In this document: piece after piece, positions 52,078-64,000 of the stretch
How the letters are laid out: each line of letters begins with the position of its first letter
Numbering within the stretch: the first letter of the stretch is position 1
Origin: Lycocorax pyrrhopterus obiensis
Lineage: Eukaryota; Chordata; Aves; Passeriformes; Paradisaeidae
Direction of reading: 5' to 3'
Assembly: GCA_014706295.1 (NCBI GenBank)
Contig: JACSVZ010000001.1
Coordinates: 37,000,318-37,064,317, forward strand
DNA: 64,000 nucleotides
The notes under the pieces: generated by a model
Database searches by the model: none
Told to the model about the DNA's origin: nothing
The model's input: the letters and a program-made list of their open reading frames with translations, nothing else
Translations under genes and position numbers: made by a program

Positions 52078-52631
52078 CGTCATGGCTTAACCCCAGCCAA
52101 CAACTCAGCACTACTCAGCCATCCTCTCAGTATCCCTTCCCACATGGGATGGGGAGGAGAATTAAAAAAAGGTATTGAGGTAAGAGCAGTTTAATAATTA
52201 AAACAAGGTAAAATATAATAATAGTAATAAATTGTAACAAAAAAGAGAGAGAAGAATAAAACCCATGAAAAAAAGTGATGGAGAATACAATTACTCAGTA
52301 CCTGCTGGCTCGTGCCCAGCTCATCCCCGAGCAGGGATTGGCAGATCCCAGGCAACTCCCCTCAGTTTATATACTGAGCATGACGTTGTATCGTATGGAA
52401 TATCTTCTTGGCCAGTTTGGGTTAGGTGTTCTGGCCATGCTCCCTCCTGGCTTCTTGTGCACCTGCTTGCTGTCAGAGCATAGGAGTCTGAAAAGTCCTT
52501 GAATTAGAGCAAGCACTACTGAGCAAAAACCACAATATCACTGTGTTGTCAACATTATTCTCACACTAAATCAAAAAAACACCTCTGTACCAGCTACATG
52601 GAAGAAAATTATCTCAGCCAAAAATAGGACA
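52078..52631 (-). mobile_element. endogenous retrovirus solo LTR (avian type)
   Basis: This is read on the minus strand from TGTCC at 52631 to about 52078, roughly 554 bp. The middle portion (GGTGCACAAGAAGC, CCAAACTGGCCAA, GATATTCCATAC, then GTCATGCTCAGTATATAAACT) matches an LTR pattern I recall as frequent in bird, especially passerine, genomes. TATATAAA is at 52373-52366 and an ATTAAA polyadenylation variant at 52195-52190. The terminal CA at the left end has decayed (plus strand CGTCATGG instead of TGTCATGG). There is no internal viral sequence on either side, so it is a solo LTR formed by recombination. No convincing target duplication is visible. I do not assign it to a retrovirus class. 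Confidence 0.88.
52366..52373 (-). promoter_or_regulatory. LTR TATA box
   Basis: TATATAAA on the minus strand, intact, within the conserved AGTATATAAACTG context of this LTR type. It could start minus-strand transcription toward lower coordinates. Confidence 0.7.
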
Positions 52632-53413
52632 ACAGATGACCTAAAATTGCATAACCTTATCATCTATTCTCAATTTTAAAATATTTTTCTATCAGAATTT
52701 GTAAGGTTTTTTACAAAAACAAATAGAAATTGAAAACAGTTTCATCACTTCCCTTTCAATGTGGAGAACTGCTACACACATTTTTTTTTTATCTCCATCA
52801 ACACCTGCTATGTGGATTTTTTTCACAGCGAAGGCACTACTATTCACATCAGTAATTAGTTTTCCTGAGAACCTGTGAATCTACCTTTGAACAGACTGAG
52901 TATTTATCATAGAAAAGATAATGATGACAAAAAGTAGATACTTTTTTAAGATGGTCTGTGCTTCTGTAGCGTCTGTGATGTTTCATAATTCAGAACCAAA
53001 CTCATTATCCAACGTCTGTGACTCAAAGCATTGTGGATTTGGAAATACTCCTCTCAGTTTCAATTTACTTTTCTGTACCTGTTAGTCTACAAAAGATTTT
53101 GTGCAATGCTGAACCCTCCTCTCTTTTGTTATTGTACATTGCAGCGTTTATTCATCCAGTTAGTACTGGTTGTTAGAAGTTCTGGAAAGGATTACCATTA
53201 TGGCAGTGACTTTTAGGAAATTCTGAGGAGACCCAATTAATTTGAATTGCTGCAATTCTGTTAAACTACTTGGGGTTATGACTATTCATATTAGCAAATC
53301 ATTGTGTGTTTTCATTGTGCTTAAGGAATGAATATGTATTTGATAGCATTCCTCTGCAGTCTTGTGTTCAGCTTTATTACATTCGCCTGGAAGCAATGTC
53401 AACTGTTTCTTTA

Positions 53414-53538
53414 CCTGTACAACTGTTATTAGTGGATGAATGGCATCAGATGCTGGGATCAAACTGTGAAAACAAAAGAGCTGCTGAATAAACAGAAAAT
53501 GTAGAAGAGATGGACTTCTCCTGTACAACTGTTATTAG
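53414..53538 (+). repeat. 19-bp direct repeat 106 bp apart
   Basis: CCTGTACAACTGTTATTAG occurs exactly at 53414-53432 and again at 53520-53538. The sequences after the copies differ, so this is not a longer tandem duplication. Confidence 0.7.
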
Positions 53539-56500
53539 AGACTGATACTGTGATTACGAAACACAAATTTCATGTAATTTTTTCTTAAATTTTAATTTCT
53601 GCAGGCATGATCTCACAGACAACACAAACAATTCCCCTTTCCTAAGCAGCATGTGTGTTCCAGATTTGTTATAACAACTTAAATATCTTGTTTTTCTTAT
53701 AGGCAATGTATTTAGTAAGACCACATCACAGTCAAAGAAAAAGATAAAAGATTAAAATAACTTATTTTTTCTTTGCTTAAATCTGATGTGCTTACATAGA
53801 CTTTGTGCTCTTTAGCCAGAGAAAAAGACTGGACACGAGCTAAAAGGCTGTTTAAGAATATAGCAGTAGTCTGACAAAGAGCATGTCTCATATAGAAAGG
53901 TAGAGATTCAAACAGAAAATGCAATTTAGGATATGTAGATTGCTGTTTTACATGTCTTTTAAAAATCTGTAATTTTTAAAAATTCATCTTCCTACTATCA
54001 ATCCAAGAATTCTACAACTATATATGATGCAGGGAGCTGTAAATGAGGTAAAATTCTGCATGATTCCTAAAATTGAAAGGTCTTTACTTATTCAATGGCA
54101 ACAAACAAAACCAGTTTGTTTCTTTTCCATGTAGATTTCCTATTTCTTTGGCTCCTTCCATTTCAAAGGCACTCCAAGGTTCCATATGGGCTTGCTTTGT
54201 TTTAAAAAGTTTGGTTTAGAATCTCGAGTAAATCTGCTTTTAGAGGAGAAAATTTAATACACTATTTCCTCATAATTCTGAAAATAAAATGCTAAGATAC
54301 TGTATGTCTCTAGGGATTCTACTTTACTTTTTTTTTTTTTAATTAAAATAAAGATTGAAAAAGTATATCATTTGCTCATCACAGAGTTCATTCATACATA
54401 TCAAACTACAACATCTCTGGCTATTCAAGGCTCAAACCTTTTTTCGAATGCTCATGCAAATCATTAACTTCCACAAGGTTACAGTGACATAAGTGAGACC
54501 ACAATTTGACCTGCTGTGGATAGGGGTTACAACAGAAGGCAATTAACAGCAGTCTGTATTGGCACATATTGTCCCACAATGTGTTTCTCATTGGCATTTT
54601 AGTCAATGGGGGGTTTATGACAGATTCTGTATGGTATTTTTCAACAACCTAAGGAGTAAATTTTTTGTAGTTGCTGTTGTTTTATTCTTATTTATAGAAG
54701 CTGTACTTAGAGATTCAAGGGAAGAGGATCTTTGTTTTTTAAGACTTGCAGTTATTGATTGTGTTGATTAACTCCATTCTTGCTATTTTTTTCCAAAAAA
54801 CAGAGAAAATTTCTTAACAGAACCATGACGAAAATAATCTCTGCATTCTTTTGTCACTAACGATGTGCTGATATAGTGATCTAAGTTTCTGGTTACAGCT
54901 AAAAAAATAAGTGCCATACTTAAGAGTTGTCTTTGTACATCTTTATCTGGATCTTATGATTCTCTGTTGTTTAGTAAATATTTAATTTAATTGTAATGAG
55001 TTATGGCTTGATATTATAAAATATTCTAGTTTAATTCTGGTTGAATATAGTAGAAGCAGCACTAGTAGAACAATGTAAGCATCACTAGATTCAAAAGATA
55101 TTTTAATAAGGGAATAGGGATAATTGGTATTTTCTATTGCTTTTGGACAGTCCTTATTCATTACTTAATCAGCATATGCTTCATGGATTTTGAGTTTTGA
55201 ACATTTGTTCCTGCCTATAGAATTCAGATTTTCTGAGAATATGATGTATGCAAGTGAAACTAGGATAACAGTTGAATTACAAAAATTTTTCTTGGCTATT
55301 CCTCTCTTTATTAGTAAAAGAACTCAATGAAACACATAACTTCTGTTTCTCTTGAGTTTAAAGTAATCTTTCACCAAATCCATTCTCAATATTTAAGCTA
55401 AAACTAAAATATTGGTGATAGTTTTATTGCATTTGTAGAATTTTGGTTCTTTTATAGGCTTCTTCTCAAGGATTGAAATGCACATATAATACTGAATTGA
55501 TGACAAATAATACTATATCTCAAAAGATTTATATCAGAAGTTATCTGTCCTTTTCAGATCTAGTTGAGCGCATGAAATCAGATTTCTTAATTTAAAATAA
55601 TATCTAAACTGAAACTGATTATTATTTCAGAATCTGATTCAAAACATGTGGGAGTCTGAAAAACCTGTTTGGTTTTGGTGGAGCTTTTTGGGAAGGGAGC
55701 ATGTGTTTTGGGTGTTTTTCCTAGATTACATCGCTATAATCAAGTAAGCCTGTGGTAGTTTTATTTTAATTGCTTATTTGCATCCATGTTCTGGAATGTG
55801 TACTTGGGGCAGAGCCTATGTCTCCTTGGAAGACAGACATTCACTAATTTGGGTACTGTTGCAATTTAAACAGTTAAATAGTTTAAATTAAAAATTTTCT
55901 TGAACCCTTCTTAGTAAAGATCACTTAATTGTGGAAGGATCCCTGTGTTGTATGAGTTGTATATGTAAGTGTCAGATGGGATATCCTAAAATGTGATAAA
56001 GGAGAACCCTTCAGGTTTAAGAATGTGATTTCTTCTATGAGCTGTGTAAGGAAACCCTCTCAAAAACAAACAAAAAGCTAAACCCTAAGCACTTGTAAAC
56101 TCTGTTTTGTAAAGAGTGTATTTTTTTTTGTAGATTCGTGGTAATTTCAGATTTCAATTACATATCTATCCCTCTGTGTATAAATTACTTGATTTTTGTG
56201 ATTTTGAAAATTCTGTCTTTGATGCTTAGGCCTTACTTTGATCCTCTATCTGTGATGCTTAATGAAGCACAGTGGGCCAAAAAATGAATAAACAGAATTT
56301 TAGTGTGTCTATTTGTGCTCATTGCAGTAGATACTAAGTTTGACTAATCATGTTTAAAGTACTGAGTCAGTAACTAAGTTCTCTCTGTGCACATGTTAAA
56401 AGTCCATATGACATCCACATTCTAGCTAGACGTAGCTCAAAATGTCATTGTTTCCTGCAATACTTGCTGAGGCATATGTTAGCTATTTAGTCCAAACTAC

Positions 56501-58410
56501 CCAAGGAAAGTGAGCTGAGAAAAGAATGGGCAAAATGCTACAGTGTTTTTGTATATTAACACACAAATTCAACAACACCTGAAGTGAGCAGACACTCCTT
56601 TGGGCAAAAATGTTCTGACCTTTCTTTACAGAGCACTTGTGTTTTGCGACATATCGAAAACTACTGATTACTTTCACAGTTTTCTTCATGGAACAAAATG
56701 GTGAAATTAAGCATAATTATAGCTAAAAAGATTATAGGATAGAGCATACAGTGTTTTTATCACTCAATGACTGTTTTTATAACACTTGACCTGAGAAAAG
56801 CTTGTAAACCAGTTTTAGTTAAAGAGTTCACATTGTCACTGGTGCAGTAGACAAAGGAATGATTTGTATCTCACGGTAAAGGAGGTTACCCATTTCATAG
56901 CATTTATAACTTCTTTTCCTGAGGAGAATGAAAATAAAGTACAGAAAATGGTGTTCATTTTCAAATGAAAACTTGTTGTGAATGGTTTTTACTAACTGTG
57001 TAATGGTAATTACAAATAGATAGAGATACCAAAGAATTTGGAAGATAAAATTGTACCACATATAGTTATGCATGTGGAACATACAAATTTCACTTTGTTA
57101 GACACATTTCTTCTATTTAGGATGCAGTTTTTTTATTAATTGCCTATGTCCTTATGCTAACAAATTTTCAACTCATTTTATTTTCAGTACAGGGAGATCA
57201 TACTCTCAGCACATTTGCAGATGATGACACATTCTGTGTATTATATCTAAGTAGAAAAATGTGAGTACATCCAAAGGGAATGCTCCTCAAAAGCTCAGAA
57301 ACATCTCTGCAATAAATACTGGCAACTACAAATCCTCTTCCCAGCTTTCCAAATAAAAGAAGGGACTTAATATATCAAACACTGACTTGTTTGTTAAGAT
57401 CAAGAACAAGATAAAATAGGAGTTTACATAGAGTTTGTATCATTTGTATGCAATTTATTGCTACATGATGTCCAGACTTTAGATCAAAGTCTACTGGAAG
57501 TAATGGAAATATTTCTGTCAGAGTATTTATCCTAGTAGGGCCACTTGGAAATACCCAAATTAGCAAATTCTGAGCAAGCTGACTCAAATACTGGAGCCGA
57601 TTTAACAGTCTCTTAACATATCCTGGGAGGAGAACTGCAGCTGCATTGCTTGCACAAGATATCTCCATGAGAGTTGGTTTGGGTATTATTACAAAATGAG
57701 GGCTGTGGAGATATAATTTTAAGCTCTGTGAAAGAATACTGTGTCAGTACAAATTATTTAGACTAGTAGAAATCTGGTAAGTTTCAACAAATACGTGAAT
57801 GTAGTGTTAAGGCAGGAAACTGCTTCCCCCACATAACACAATCAGAGCATATTTATTTTGTTAATGTTAGGTTACCATAAAATAATAAAGGAAATTAAAT
57901 CAGAATTTAATTGTTCATCATATTGCAGAACACATTGTATCTCAAGCTGTCATGGAAACTAGTTATCATTTCTTTGATCTTTAAATCATACACACAAAAA
58001 TAGTTGAGGAAAGACAGAGATATCACAATATTTGTATGAGAAAGATTAATGAGCTGTCTAAGCTGATTGCTTTTGCCGTAACACATATTTCATGATATTG
58101 TATGAATGCATAAATTAATATTTTTTTAAAAGTCTAAATGAAAAAAAAATCCTTTTCTGTGTATTGATACAGATATAATATTATGCATACCAAGTCATGA
58201 GTTTTGCTTTCTAATTATAGCAATTTTGCTAGTGGTAAAATATGCAATGTATCCTACCTATTTCAAAAGTCTATCTCTTGATGATTTTCTTCCAAGCACT
58301 TTTTTCTAGACACTTGTCATATGATTGCATTTTACAGTATAATATGAATGTGTTCAGGGAGAATTCATTTGGTTCTATTCATAGTACACCCTAAACAACA
58401 TAAAGGATTA

Positions 58411-58436
58411 CACTCTCTCTCTCTCCCTCTCCCCCC
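58411..58436 (+). repeat. CT/C-rich pyrimidine tract
   Basis: An unbroken pyrimidine stretch, CT repeats then C6, followed by AG at 58437-58438. It resembles a strong 3' splice-site tract; see findings. Confidence 0.8.
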
Positions 58437-58723
58437 AGCTACTGAGGGAAGTATTTATCATTTATACAATATTTCAGTATCTTTATTGATCATTCAGGTC
58501 AGTTATTGGAGGTCTGTCAAAGTTCATGTAATAATGTCGATGTATTATTTAGCCACAGAAAATAATCCCAGATATATTTCCAGTTGAAATTTAAAAAATA
58601 TGTTTACATGTTCTTCATTCAGTAGTAAAGAAAAAAGAAAAAACATAATTTAAAAGCATTTTAAAAGTTTAAAATTTAAAAGTGGTTTATTTTGTTGGGG
58701 TTTTTTTCTACTACAGTAGATAA

Positions 58724-58774
58724 CAATCATAAAGTATATTCTGCAGTAACAAAACCAATCATAAAGTATATTCT
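58724..58774 (+). repeat. 19-bp direct repeat 32 bp apart
   Basis: CAATCATAAAGTATATTCT occurs exactly at 58724-58742 and 58756-58774. Local duplication of unknown cause. Confidence 0.75.
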
Positions 58775-58898
58775 TTTTAAGTGATATTTTTTAAAATTAT
58801 AATTACAAAGGGCTTTTTTCCTAATCCTTATTCATGGATGGAAAATAAAAACATAATTGTAAAAGATCACTTCAAATTCAAATGTGAAACCCCAGTAT

Positions 58899-59500
58899 TC
58901 ATAGAATCATAGAATGGTTTGGCTTGAAGAGACTTGAAGATGATCTAGTTCCAACCCCCCTGCCATTGGCAGAGACCTGTCCTACTAGTCCAGGGTGCTC
59001 AAAGTCCCTAGGCTTGAACAATTCCACAGATTCACAGCAACCACAGCTTCTCTGAGAAACCTGTTCTAGTACTTTATCATCCTCATAAAAAGAAATTCTT
59101 CCTAATATCTAATCCAAATCTACCTTCTTTCAGTTTGAAGACATTACCTCTTGTCCTACCACTTCATCTCCTTATGAAAAGTCCCTCTTCTTGTGGACCC
59201 CATTTAAGTACGGGAATCTGCTTTAAGGTCTCCCTGGAGCCTTCTCCATGCTTAGCAACACCAACTCTCTCAGCCTGTCTTCATAGGAGAGGTGCTCTAG
59301 TCTTGTGATCAACTTACTGGCTTTACTCTGGGCTTGCTCCAATAGGTCCAAGTTTTTCTTCTATTAAGAGCTCTAGAGCTGTATGCAGTACTCCAAGTGG
59401 GGTCTCACAAGAGCAGAGTCCAGGGAGAGAATCACTTCCCTTGCCCTGCTAGTCACACCTCTTTTGATGTAGCCCAAGATGTGACTGGCCAGTAGTTCTG
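58899..59500 (-). mobile_element. CR1 retrotransposon fragment
   Basis: The minus-strand CR1 has its tail at the left (tcatagaatcatagaatgg on the plus strand), followed by the usual 3' untranslated region and the reverse complement of the ORF2 C-terminus (gaggtgctct, then gccttctccatg, ctcagcctgtcttcat). It runs for about 600 bp and fades out near 59500 in the 'gcccaagatgtgactggcc' segment. Many substitutions and stops show an old, dead copy. The right end is approximate. Confidence 0.93.
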
Positions 59501-59885
59501 TTTGAGAGGAAAAGTGTTCAGAAGACGGAAATGATATTTCAGGTATCAGAAGTGTTTCTCCTGTCCCATCCCTATCTTCTAGGGAAACTTCATCAACACT
59601 TTTTGCATTAAAATCTGAAGAAAATTAAGGAAATTTTTGCCAGCTTCATCAGTTGGATAATTCTATCTGCTCTTTGGAATGAAGGTAAGCATTCAAAAGT
59701 GAAAGTAATAAAGGAATAATTAAAGATTCTTGTGCAATGATTGCAGAAGACCACAAGTGTTGAAAAGATTCCATGTATTCCTTACACATACTGGTAATAT
59801 CTTTGCTGTGTAAATAAATGAAATTGAATTGCTGGCTCGTTTATAAATTAAGAAAGTAAGTGTGCTGATATTTAAATAATAGCAC

Positions 59886-59894
59886 TTTGGCGCC
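59886..59894 (+). promoter_or_regulatory. E2F-type site TTTGGCGCC
   Basis: TTTGGCGCC fits the E2F consensus TTTSSCGC and retains a CpG in CpG-poor DNA. TAATTA lies 30 bp downstream (59924-59929). Binding is inference. Confidence 0.3.
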
Positions 59895-60387
59895 TGGTAA
59901 TCTAATTTGCTATTGGGGAAGGGTAATTAATAGCAGAGGAAGAAAAAATAACTTTTCCCATAGAAATCTGTAATGGCACACACGTTGCTTGAGACATAAC
60001 CAACTATATTTTTTCTACTCTTTCTGAAGCCATATCTGCAGGTTCTGTTTTAACTTCATACATGAAAACCGTTGCTGCCATATTATTGAGATATTTCAGA
60101 AAAGTCAACTAAGCTCTACTTTTAACTATCTATCTTCTAGCTGCTCTTTTCTTACTCACCAATCCCTTCTGCCACTTCTTGCAAAAGTCAGAAGAGGGAC
60201 AGTGTCTTCTGTTGTTTTGTTGGCTCATTTTACATGTTGGTGACTTGCATTAAATGAATTTACAGGATTTTTTTTCCCCATTGTAATCTACTGGGATGTT
60301 GCCTAATATCTCATTCTACACTGACTGACTAGACTACTCTACAGCAGTAATACCTGAAAACCAAGATCAAAATATATATCTGCACGT

Positions 60388-60510
60388 GTGTGATTTGTTT
60401 TGAGTTTTTTTGTTTATTTATTTGTTGTGGGGTTTTTATTCAATATAATTTGTTTTGTGTAGGGTTTATTGGTTTTATTGTGGGGTTTTAAATTTTAATT
60501 TATTTGAAAA
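60388..60510 (+). repeat. T/G-rich low-complexity DNA
   Basis: T and G runs with little A or C, including repeated TGTGGGGTTTT-like phrases. No coding or element signal. Confidence 0.6.
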
Positions 60511-63500
60511 CTTCATAAGCTTTCTTTAATTTTGCCTCATTTATAGGAGGATGGGTACTGAGTGAATGGAGTAAAAATAAAAAGCATGTACTTTTAATCA
60601 AGAAAATGAAGTCAAAACACAGCTAAATAAAAAATAAGAAGGTAAATATTCAGCATAGATGCAATCACACTGCTTTCTGAAGCACTGACTTGATCAAAAT
60701 GCTCCCAAAGTTTTGGAATTCAAAAGTCAATTAATGATGTAAGTAAGAACAGCTTCATTTTTCTATGGGTAATTCTACCCATTCAAGTCAGTCAATCTCT
60801 CTTGTGCTCTGATGGGGGAGCAGGTTTTTTTGATGTTCTAGTTCCTGTTTGTGTAGGGATTGTAAGGCTCAAATGCCTTGCTTCTGAAAGGTTGAAGTGA
60901 TTTTGTATCAGTATTTCCTTGAATCCTGATGTGTTGGAGCACAGGTTGCTTGAATCGGTCTCTGGAGTACTGTGTAGATATGTTCTACATTATTTTAAGC
61001 CATGTTTTCTATTCTGCAAAGTGCAATGGTACTTTTTACCTTTTTAAGGTAATGCCTACAGTGTTACACTCCACAGAAAATGTAATAAGAGGAAGATTTG
61101 AGCAGAACGTTTGACTCAGGTATGAAAACAAATATAAATGAACAGTTGGAAATACACTATGTGAATAAGTAGTCTCCCACTTAAAAAAAAAAAAATTAGA
61201 GTCACTTAGAGGCAGAATTTTCAGTTTGTGTTGAAGATGGATATTAATGTAGTATCATTTATTGACTGATTAGTGGAATATTTGGATAATGATTACAAAT
61301 GTCAACTCTCCTAAAGAAGTCCAGTGTTTTGTTTTTGTCTACAGTACAACTTTAGATAACACCTTTGTTATGTACTGTTGATGTCAGTGAATGTAATTCA
61401 GTATGTAAATATCCTACTTTAGAAAGTGACATTCCAACCGCTATCAAGTGGGCATCCCTGCTTTCCTCATCCATCCTTCACATGTTGCATGCATCCCTAG
61501 TTAGCATAGAAACCCATGCACTTCTTTGTGTTGACCAGTATCTCAAAATCCCAAACCAGTGGCATTATATAACTAGGTCCTCATGTTCTCTGATGTTTTG
61601 TTGTTGCTGATGTTTCATTTAAAGGCTTAATTCCTGTGTCTTAAACTATTTCATCTACTCGTAAGGTTAAAATAAAATCAAGGGCTTGTAAGTGCTTTTA
61701 TTTATTAACAGGCTCCCTTTTTTGGGCTTTTTTCTGTTACTTTGTTTTTTGGGTTGTGTATTTTTTTAAATTTTGGTGTGTGTAGGGGAGTTTCTTTGTA
61801 CTGCCAAAAATATGGATCATTTGGTCCCTGTGAAGACTTTTCTACTCTTCTTCTCACAGTCATACCTGAGAGCCTTTAGGTGCAGTCAGTGCAGATCATG
61901 AATTACGAGGCATTAGCTGCATATCTTTTAAAAAAAGCAAACATTTGGGACAGTTGTCAGAAAACAAAGACATGAGCAACTGTAATCTTTCTTTGTCTCC
62001 ACTAGCCATTCCTCTTAATGGGTGGATTCTGGCTGATTTCAACCAAATTTGACAGTCTGAAGTTCCAAAAAAAATTGAAATTTTTGTGAAAACAATGTCT
62101 AACTAAATGAAAATAAATCCTGTCAATTCCCTTGATAAGGAGATAAAACGAAGCTGTTACCACTCTCCATTTGGCTTGACACTGTGCAGCTAATTAGTCA
62201 GTATGTACACAGCCCTGGATTATCTGCAGAGCAATCAGCCTCCTGCCTGTCTAGAAGTCACGTTACTTGTATGGCTAAAGTATGGAGGGGAAATGTGAGT
62301 AGAATGGACAGCACGAAGTGTATGAAACAAAGCTCAGATGATTCAACAGGGACTAGAAAGGCTGGGAAACTAATGGTTGTGGTAGATCAGCTGTGGAATA
62401 AGAGGTTCAGGATGATATAGTGAGACAACAAATAGTGTATTACATTTTTTTCTATCACATATATATTGTCTGATTTTTTAAAATAGGAATTATTCTGTGT
62501 ATGATTATACTACTACTGTTCCAACTCAGAGCTGCTGGATAGCTAGTCATTTCTTGACTGATTCACTGAATGTCTAATTGGCAGTTGCTAGATGAAAATG
62601 GTATCATTACGAGAGAGGGTTCTGTGGACATGAAGGTACGTGCATGTAGAAAAAATGAAACCGTGTCTCCTTAAAATGCAGAAGATGTGAAATAAGTAGA
62701 TTCAGCTCCTTGTACTGAATTTGAAGGTACCTTGTTATTAGCAAAAAAATGAAATAGAGTCATTTTCTGGATTCTTCAAAATTGGGATTGAGCATTTATC
62801 TTTGTTGAGAATACTAGGATAAATAGCAAACCACCCACTGGCACTACTTGATAATGGATCATGCTGCAAAAAAACCCATGCATTTTCCTTTGTGCCACAT
62901 GGTGAAAGGAGAGGAAGGGTTGCAGGGGGGAAAGGAGGAGTGGATTGTTCTGCTTCTTGAAGCAATCCATCTTGATGTCTGCTAGGAAGTGTATGAGAAG
63001 ATGCTGGTGACATCAAGCCTAGAATGGACATCGACACAGTGATATAAGGATATCTGATCACTCTGTCCTGGGCATGCTCCTTCTAACCAGGAAATTTCAT
63101 CCCATTTTCTCTTGTCCTGATTATAGAAAATGGTTTAACACATGTGGCACGGTCAGAATTATGTTGACTTACTTTCCTGCTTTAGCTACAATTATCAAGC
63201 TCAGGTCTGTGAAGCAAATATCTCGAGTGCCCCAATTATGTTGTGTTTATACTTTATTTTCTCCTGTCCTGTTTCCTTATGCTTCATTTCATTGGCCTCA
63301 TACCTTCCTTTCTCTGTCCAAATTATCTCCTATATAAACAACCTGCCCCTAATTACATTTTCCCAGATTCACCACACCCATTCCAAATACACTTATTTAG
63401 GCAATCTTGGCTTTATACGCTATTACTGACAGTGACTGCTAATACTGATAATAACTTGCTGCTGCCAGTTATTATAATTCTGCCACCCTCTATCCCCATC

Positions 63501-63863
63501 TATCTGTAAAGTAACTTCCCCTTACCCACCTATGACATCTGGCTTTTTATCATGATGCTATTATTAACCTCTGTCCCCATGATTGTGTGCCATGTCCACC
63601 CTAGTTTCTGATGGCACATCTCCAGCAGCTCCTAATATTCTGCTCTGCAGCATGGCCTTAAGCCAGGGGTAAGTCAGCAACCTAGCCATTTCCCTGTAGA
63701 CCTAACAATGCAATTTAAGACTTTTAAATTTCTTTTGGGAGGCCTTTTGTTCCCTTCACAATTTGTCTTTGTACAGTGAAAGACAGCAATCTGCAAAGGC
63801 AAGTAAGATATTTTACTCTGTGATCCATGAAGTTATAAAGCCATGAAATTCTACAATACTACA

Positions 63864-63892
63864 TTAAAAAAAAAAAGAGATTTTTTTTTTAA
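63864..63892. repeat. A/T homopolymer hairpin
   Basis: TT followed by A11, then GAGA, T10 and AA, forming a near-perfect inverted repeat. Possibly slippage-derived. Confidence 0.65.
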
Positions 63893-64000
63893 GGACATAC
63901 AGATATTAACTCTACAAAATCATAGAGGTCAGGATATTCATTCAAAATATGCTGATGCAGTTTCCAGTACTTGCTAAATTAACTGATTAGCTAGTGATGA

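Larger units (their letters stand above)
52632..58898. other. AT-rich non-coding DNA, no gene seen
   Basis: No gene or transposon was recognised. It holds a separated 19-bp direct repeat (53414 and 53520), a T12 run near 54329, a CT tract with a splice-acceptor-like end (58411-58438) and a spaced 19-bp direct repeat (58724 and 58756). Confidence 0.6.
59501..64000. other. AT-rich non-coding DNA, no gene seen
   Basis: No gene was recognised. It contains a candidate conserved block (about 59820-59960) with an E2F-type site, T/G-rich low-complexity DNA (about 60388-60510 and 61715-61800), a pyrimidine-rich segment open in all three forward frames (63074-63509) and an A/T hairpin (63864-63892). 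Confidence 0.55.

Noticed and set aside
52265..52502. Two overlapping plus-strand frames of 72 to 75 codons
   Set aside because: They lie antisense inside the solo LTR at 52078-52631.

Overview
The window looks like 64 kb of a bird nuclear chromosome, in an AT-rich, CpG-poor, non-coding region (a gene desert or the inside of a very large intron). The main evidence is five copies of the CR1 non-LTR retrotransposon, with the bird/reptile-type 3' end made of ATTCTATG-like octamers. A solo LTR of an endogenous retrovirus type that I recall as common in neoavian, especially passerine, genomes agrees with this. There are no bacterial-style genes, operons or CRISPR arrays. No open frame could be matched to a protein-coding gene: the longest is 150 codons, and many frames overlap on both strands, as chance predicts in such DNA. 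No tRNA, rRNA, snRNA or miRNA gene was recognised by eye.

Layout: 1-4049 is AT-rich DNA with a compact E-box cluster at 2195-2338. A CR1 lies at 4050-4905 (minus). 4906-11679 contains a GC-rich patch (5560-6240) with an unusually good splice-acceptor-like tract, and a G-quadruplex motif at 8501-8521. A short CR1 lies at 11680-11877 (minus). 11878-22500 holds likely conserved-element candidates and, near its end, a double POU-type palindrome (22216-22246). An internally deleted CR1 lies at 22501-23074 (plus). 23075-34702 is simple AT-rich DNA with a (TGC)7, a 150-bp A/G tract and an AAT repeat. A CR1 that still contains a decayed reverse-transcriptase region lies at 34703-35580 (minus). 35581-50835 is AT-rich and includes a 28-bp perfect palindrome at 49441-49468. 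Two retroviral LTRs of different families, both minus strand, lie at 50836-51344 and 52078-52631. 52632-58898 is AT-rich. A last CR1 lies at 58899-59500 (minus), and 59501-64000 is AT-rich again.

Recognised transposons cover about 4.2 kb (6-7%), a density ordinary for a bird. Nothing suggests genes working together in a pathway. What is worth a second look is regulatory-looking DNA: palindromic POU and homeodomain sites, the phased E-box array, candidate conserved non-coding blocks and two cryptic-exon candidates. The CpG-rich LTR may also be fairly young. I found no convincing undescribed system. Element ends are estimates by eye from remembered family patterns; no alignment was run.
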